NCBI RefSeq assembly: GCF_028476545.1
Contig: NW_026731679.1
Span: 248,001 to 312,000 of the forward strand
Length of the DNA stretch: 64,000 nt
Reading direction: 5' to 3'
Source of the DNA: Physella acuta
Taxonomy: Eukaryota > Mollusca > Gastropoda > Physidae
Positions 59,042 through 64,000 of the stretch are shown here, in pieces. The position numbers were made by a program, and so were the translations under genes. A model generated the notes under the pieces. That model saw only the letters and a program-made list of their open reading frames with translations, did no database searches and was not told where the DNA came from. Numbering within the stretch: the first letter of the stretch is position 1; the number at the start of each line of letters is the position of its first letter.

Positions 59042-59311
59042 TTTCTATGTTCTATAATGCTAGAGTTATTAAATTAATCAGAGGTATCCACTTGATCAAA
59101 CAGTTAGAGCTGAAAGAGAAATATTTGATAATCTTTAATTATTTTAAATTAAAAATGTAATTTAAAATTTTGTTATATTAGTAATGAAAGAAATTGTTAA
59201 TGACAACTAAGGTTCTTCTAATAAATTAAATAAGAAATATTTCTTTCGGCCTGGCCGGGAAACACATATAGTGACATTTAAACAAAAAGATCTTATTTAG
59301 AACTAGACAGT

Positions 59312-60326
59312 TGTGACGGTAAAACCGTTTAGTCCTAGATCCACGTTTTCTTACACCACCCTCTACCTGCTCTATTACTCCCCGCTCTCTCTACTGCTAC
59401 GTACAACCATATATTTCGCCCCCCTCACAGGCTCCTCTCTAGTTGGCTAGATTGTCCACGTGATACACCGCCAATGTTAATGCATATAAGGGGATGCAAC
59501 AAAGGGATTCTCGCACTCTTCCAGCATTGAGCTCAGCTGGTGGTGTCGCACGCGGCGTTGGGGCCGTCGGCCCGACCTCCACGTGTTTTGGGTTTGGTTT
59601 TACTTAATTATTTCTTATCTTCACTTTACAAGTTTTGATATACATATTTGATTACCATTGTAACAAGTAGTTCAATAAATATCATATATATTATCTTGCT
59701 GTTATGCATTATTACTTACATACTGTTACTGTACACTGTTACCCTGTTCGTGGCTTAGTCCATGTGACAGTTGATAACTTACCTGATTTACGTAACTAAA
59801 CTTTACACTGTCCGTGTCTTAGCACACAGGGCGTTTGAATACTTATTTGACCTAAACTATTCCTGCCAGTGATGTAATTCCACGTGGCAGTTGAGTAGAC
59901 ATTTCAGTTACCTTTTTTACTACTTTTATCCTGCACGTGTATCAGCCACGGAGCAGTAGATATTATATTATACACAGCCTCATTCTATTTTACTACAGGC
60001 CGTAAACTGCGGGCATTGAGTTGACCCGTAGTCATCGGACCTGCTATTTTATTTTATTCACCGGCCGTAAACCCTTGTCAGAGACAAGAGGTCATCGGAC
60101 CTGGTAAAACCCATTATTATTCTAATAAGGCTGTAAACTTTGGACATTGAATTGACCCTTAGTCATCAGACCTTAATGATATTACCTCTAGTAAAACTAT
60201 ACTAGAATCTATATTCCCGGTAAAGAAGCGGCGCAGACCTCTTACCGGTTGAATACCAGTATTGTACTGATTATCACTATTAACACGGTACCAATAATAT
60301 TACCACTATTATTAATACCGTTAACA
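59312..60326. mobile_element. solo LTR fossil, about 1015 bp
   Basis: Begins tgtgacggtaaaacc and ends taccgttaaca (TG..CA). It is flanked by the 5-bp duplication acagt (59307-59311 and 60327-60331). A1 keeps the empty site with a single acagt ('ctagacagtctaaatt', about 8210). A TATA-like 'catataagggg' near 59483 and AATAAA near 59672 fit an LTR promoter and polyadenylation region. The 3' part has three related segments ('ccgtaaac...gtcatcggacc') at about 60000, 60063 and 60128. Only the single LTR remains. Age is younger than the A1/A3 split. The family (Gypsy- or BEL-like) is not settled. Confidence 0.88.
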
Positions 60327-60608
60327 ACAGTCTAAATTTTAAAATAGTTAGGCTCCATCACTAATCTAGATTTTTGGTAGTTACTTTCAGCTTAGAGGCT
60401 TGATGTACAGTTGGTTATTTATATTATAATAATAAATAATTGCCTTATGTTAAATGTAAGTAATGGTTGGGCACAATTATGTTGTTTCGCTATATGGTTG
60501 TTATTCAAAAAATAAATTAATTAATTTAAATAGTCTATTAAATATCAACTGTACATTTAAAATTATGCTCAATAGTTAAATTACTAATTGATTATTTAAT
60601 ACAAGCAG

Positions 60609-61014
60609 ACTCGTGGCGTATTATACACCGCCATATATTGTTTTATTTTCTAATTTTCAGTAATTCATCCTTTGTGAATTCGACAGTACCAATGCTGCCA
60701 CTAAAAATATTTGCTTTAAAACACTAAAACCCTTCTTTCTCCCCCCCCCCCCCAGTGAAAGCAGCCTCCTTTTAGTTACCTCCGCTAAGTTTAAATTCGT
60801 TTCAAATGTTTTATCTGCCCCTAATATGGCTGGTTCCAGCCCTCTAGCAGTCACTAAACTCGGCTCTATGATTGTAAACATTTAACGTGAACCACAGCTC
60901 ACCAGACCATGTGGGGATGGAGGTGGTAGCGATATGCCTAGAGAGGAAGTTGCTAGGCAGGCTTACAGCTTGGTGTTTTCTAGGGTCTACAAGAAGAGAA
61001 TTATATATATATAA
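60609..61014 (-). mobile_element. repeat family M, copy M5
   Basis: Orthologous insertion to M1 (same place in block A, nearly identical). Confidence 0.7.
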
Positions 61015-61447
61015 ATAAGTCATGATGTCTAAGATTTCTATAACACTAACAGCTCATGACAAATTAAATATTTTATGTTAACAATTTACACTGTTCTTTC
61101 AATACAATATATTACTTACTATCACTCTATAATTCAATTATGTATTTGGCACATTTGTGATAAACATTTTTTAGGCTAGATCATCTAGAATTTAGGCCTA
61201 GATCTATAAATTATTAAAATTAATATTTACCAATACTATCGCATCTATACTATATTAAAAATACCAAGGAGTACTGGGCATTTTAATCAGTCACTGGATG
61301 TGAACTAACATAAATCCCCTAATAATTACTAAAATTTATTGAGTCACATATAAAATGATGATAGATTACTTATAAATTTACTACAAATGTATAAGACTAT
61401 TACACTATTAGTATTAATTACCCAAAAGTCCAAAAGTATAAATTATA

Positions 61448-61594
61448 CTGAGGCTTGTCGGTATCGGCCGAGATCGCGGTAAAAACATGACACGAAATCT
61501 CCCATTACTTTCTGATACCGGGCGCACGAGCAGTGGCGTGCAGACCTATGTAGATGCCCGGGGCAAAATCAAGCGGAAGATGCCCCCATAAATA

Positions 61595-61689
<95 letters not shown>

Positions 61690-62159
61690 TTTTTATTTAA
61701 AAAAATGTACTTATCTTAATTGAGATGAAAACGTTGACTACAGCCAGCTAAATCCAAATGGAATGAATGGTTGGAACTTGGGAGAAGGGGGGGGGGGGAG
61801 ACAATTGCGGGACGGGTCGTGGTGGGGAGGGGGGGGGGGGCTGTGATGCACTACAAAAGAGTCTCATCCGGTATTGTATTACCACCCGGGACCGCAGGGA
61901 CAAAAACGCTGTCCGTGTCTGCAATTAGGGCGTCAGATACGCCTTTATTAATGGGATGTTTCTCTCTTGGCCTGTTTAGGAACTCCTATAGTGTAACTAA
62001 TACAGGTGAGAGTGTGCATTGAACTAGAGATGTTTCAGATTTTTCTCTCTAAACCACTTGGTCAAAACGTCAACTCTTTAAAGAGATGGGTGATGCTAGC
62101 TAGATACTCTCAAACTATTTTAACCTTGAATATAACAGAAGTGTACCTTGGTTGGCTAA
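61448..62159. other. hAT-like left end, (TA)n and intergenic DNA
   Basis: 'cagtggcgtgcagaccta' at 61531 looks like a hAT left end, followed by 'gatgccc' motifs and a (TA)n tract (about 61597-61680). No partner end is recognised; the 'gatgcccc' motif recurs at 63720-63960, so one element may span much of the right edge. The short frames at 61771-62022 and 62006-62524 cross G-runs and C-runs and are not supported. Confidence 0.45.
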
Positions 62160-62818
62160 GGGGTCATCCATTTATGACGTCCACACATTTTTGGGATTTT
62201 GGACCCCCCCCCCTCTTCCCTGTCCACAAACGTCCACTTTTGACGGACCCCCCCCCCCCCCCCATCCCGTGGACGTCCACACTGACTATAAGTTTTTGCA
62301 TAATCTTCTTCCACTATTACTCAAGCTACTGCATTAAGTGTGTATATACTCTGAGTGTATATAGTATTACAAATACTGGTACAAATGTGTTTTATTGTCC
62401 TTCGTGTCCCACACCTGAACAGGGACAGCGTGCTAACCCCCCCCCCCCCCTCCACCCCTCTCCCGTCTCACAACTGAACTGGGATGACCCCGCCTACCTA
62501 GAGAAGTGGTCGCCTGGTATTTGACCTGGGATGCACATGTGGGGAAAATTGTAATTGGATATCTTATTGTATTCCAGGTTAAGCCAGGGCATAGACCCAA
62601 GCTGGGTGGTTAAAGGGCCAGAGAGATAGGATAGTTGAACTTTAGCTTCGCTAGGAAATATTTTTCTTTCACACTACCAAAAATAATGTTAGATTTAATG
62701 TGTGGACGTCCACATTGGGCCAACCCCCCCCCCCTCCCACTGTCCACACGCGTCCACAAAAGTCAATTTTTTTCGGACCCCCCCCCCCCCCGTGTGGACG
62801 TCATAAATGGATGACCCC
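62160..62818. mobile_element. terminal-inverted-repeat DNA transposon, TAA target (Harbinger-like?)
   Basis: Perfect inverted ends of about 27 bp: ggggtcatccatttatgacg at 62160 and its complement ending at 62818, flanked by TAA on each side (62157-62159 and 62819-62821). The subterminal parts contain repeated 'gtccacac' / 'cgtccac' motifs and C-runs. Length 659 bp with no transposase. A 3-bp TAA target fits PIF/Harbinger; a two-base TA reading cannot be excluded. Degraded relatives lie at about 43568 and 53470. Confidence 0.88.
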
Positions 62819-62979
62819 TAAAGCTGCCAGCTTAAAAAAACATTTCTACATCGGACTGTGTTTAAAAATCCACTATGCTATGTCAGACCCTCCCTAGGCT
62901 TGGACGCGTTTTCACAAATTTAACACCCAAGTACGTCTGTCTAGTTCAGGTGGGGGATAATCCACTAACGGCTTCCATA

Positions 62980-64000
62980 GCCTAAAAAGCCACACCGCAT
63001 CCCCACATTTCATTACATCATTATGGGCTCAATAACTCTATAGATAGCTCTACTATTAACTGAAATAAAACTGGCTCTGCATGTGCTCCCAATTACTTTA
63101 AAGAAAGCTCTACTCAGAGTTAAAAACTTTAACTTTAACACTACTTAAAGCATGCTCCTCCTATTTGTAAAAATCAATATGGGCGCAATTATTCTGAATG
63201 ATATCATTACAATGTATCGAAAACAATATGTTGATTCGTATTCTTAAGATTGTCGCTAATGTGTATCAAAAACATTATATGGACATTCTTATTCTTAAGT
63301 AGGCTTATATAATGCATAAAAAAAATATACTAATGGCTGCCAGTGGCTTAGCTACCGTAAAGCTAGAGTAAGCAAGGCATAGGGGCCCAAGGCAAATAGG
63401 GGCCATTTTCCTTCTTTTAAAAAGTTAAAACTTTTACATTGGAATTTTGATATTTATTTTATATAAATAATTTTTTAAAAATTAATGAAATCAAGTTTTT
63501 TTTTCTACTGTAGAAATAATTTAATTTAAAAAAGGCCCCAAGTCCTTTCTTAGTGTACAGGCAGTGGCATTCAGTGTGGGGGAGGACGGGCGACTAACAT
63601 TAACATTGTTAATTTTTGCATAGGGGACCGAAAATCCTAGCTACGCCACTGAATGCTGCCCATACAATTTAACAAAAAAAAGTTATTACACTGCAAATGG
63701 CCATATATTTCACCAAAGATGCCCCAAAAATTTATAATAATAATATGGGCATAATTACCCTTTGGATGCCCTTAAAATGGATCATAATGAAGAAGTACAT
63801 AAAAAAATAGCTTTAGAGATGCCCCCAATGTTAACAACGATGATTGGTGTAATTACTGTTGCATGTCCTTCGAGTGTAATACATGAATATAAGCTTAATT
63901 ACTTTCAAGATGCCCCTACAATATATAAAATGAAGATGGGCATACTTACTGTATGGATGCCTTTAAAATGTATTATAAAGTGAAGTGGGCATATTAGTAA
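62980..64000. repeat. diverged tandem repeat running off the window
   Basis: Units of roughly 60-90 bp built on 'atgggc.taatta', 'gatgccc' and a 'aaaatg.at.ata' tail recur at 63020, 63090, 63175, 63250, 63720, 63790, 63870 and 63930, with heavy divergence. A hAT MITE interrupts the array. The frame at 63762-63983 is a by-product. Confidence 0.5.
63341..63651. mobile_element. hAT-type MITE
   Basis: Ends cagtggcttagcta and tagctacgccactg (inverted, one mismatch). The flanking octamers atggctgc and aatgctgc match at 6 of 8. 311 bp, no coding capacity. Confidence 0.85.

Larger units (their letters stand above)
57661..61447. repeat. segmental duplication block A, copy A3
   Basis: Very similar to A1 from about 6580 to 9350, including repeat M1/M5. 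It differs by a solo LTR insertion (59312-60326) and the chimeric 3' end. Homology stops at about 61447, near 'aaaagtataaattatactg'. Confidence 0.9.

Overview
This window looks like AT-rich, repeat-dense nuclear DNA from a mollusc, probably a heterobranch (pulmonate) gastropod. Three things suggest this: a broken gene of the Ig-fold plus C-type-lectin kind (CREP/FREP-like) known from snail immunity, a SINE whose core resembles a common mollusc family, and a U4 snRNA gene of animal type. The species is inferred, not proven.

The main structure is a cluster of C2H2 zinc-finger genes carried by two duplicated blocks. Block A holds a minus-strand gene of about 13 irregular fingers, present at about 5.6-10.6 kb (A1), 21.8-27.8 kb (A2) and 57.7-61.4 kb (A3). 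Block B holds a plus-strand gene with an acidic N-terminus and a long array of near-identical fingers, present at about 12.6-19.5 kb (B1) and 30.0-35.9 kb (B2), with an inverted 3' fragment at about 55.4-57.7 kb (B3). A1-B1 and A2-B2 form a tandem duplication of roughly 16 kb. B3 and A3 are fused inside the finger arrays into a chimeric pseudogene. The two B reading frames are the only long intact coding regions (743 and 544 aa). All A copies are broken, and a distant colinear relative (D, 51.3-52.4 kb) carries one stop.

Left edge (0-5.6 kb): gene-poor DNA, a CpG-rich CRE/CCAAT patch, a THAP-type N-terminal exon or fragment, then a Helitron-like element with five 342-bp repeats. Middle (36-45 kb): a graveyard of DNA transposons (hAT MITEs, two Helitron-like elements, a TTAA-flanked Kolobok/piggyBac element, a 113-bp-arm palindrome). 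45-50 kb: the CREP-like pseudogene, whose final stop codon merges into an 11-bp minisatellite. That array is split by an LTR-like insertion, which is itself split by a hAT element. 50-55 kb: zinc-finger relic D and the U4 snRNA gene. 55-64 kb: the chimeric B3/A3 locus carrying a solo LTR with an exact empty site in A1, then more terminal-inverted-repeat elements.

Several insertions can be dated relative to the duplications because a paralogous copy preserves the empty site (piggyBac-like in B1, solo LTR in A3, hAT MITE in B2, LINE in A2, element M1/M5 shared by A1 and A3 only). The order inferred is: A2 split first, and A1 and A3 are the closest pair. All calls come from reading the sequence; no database search was possible.
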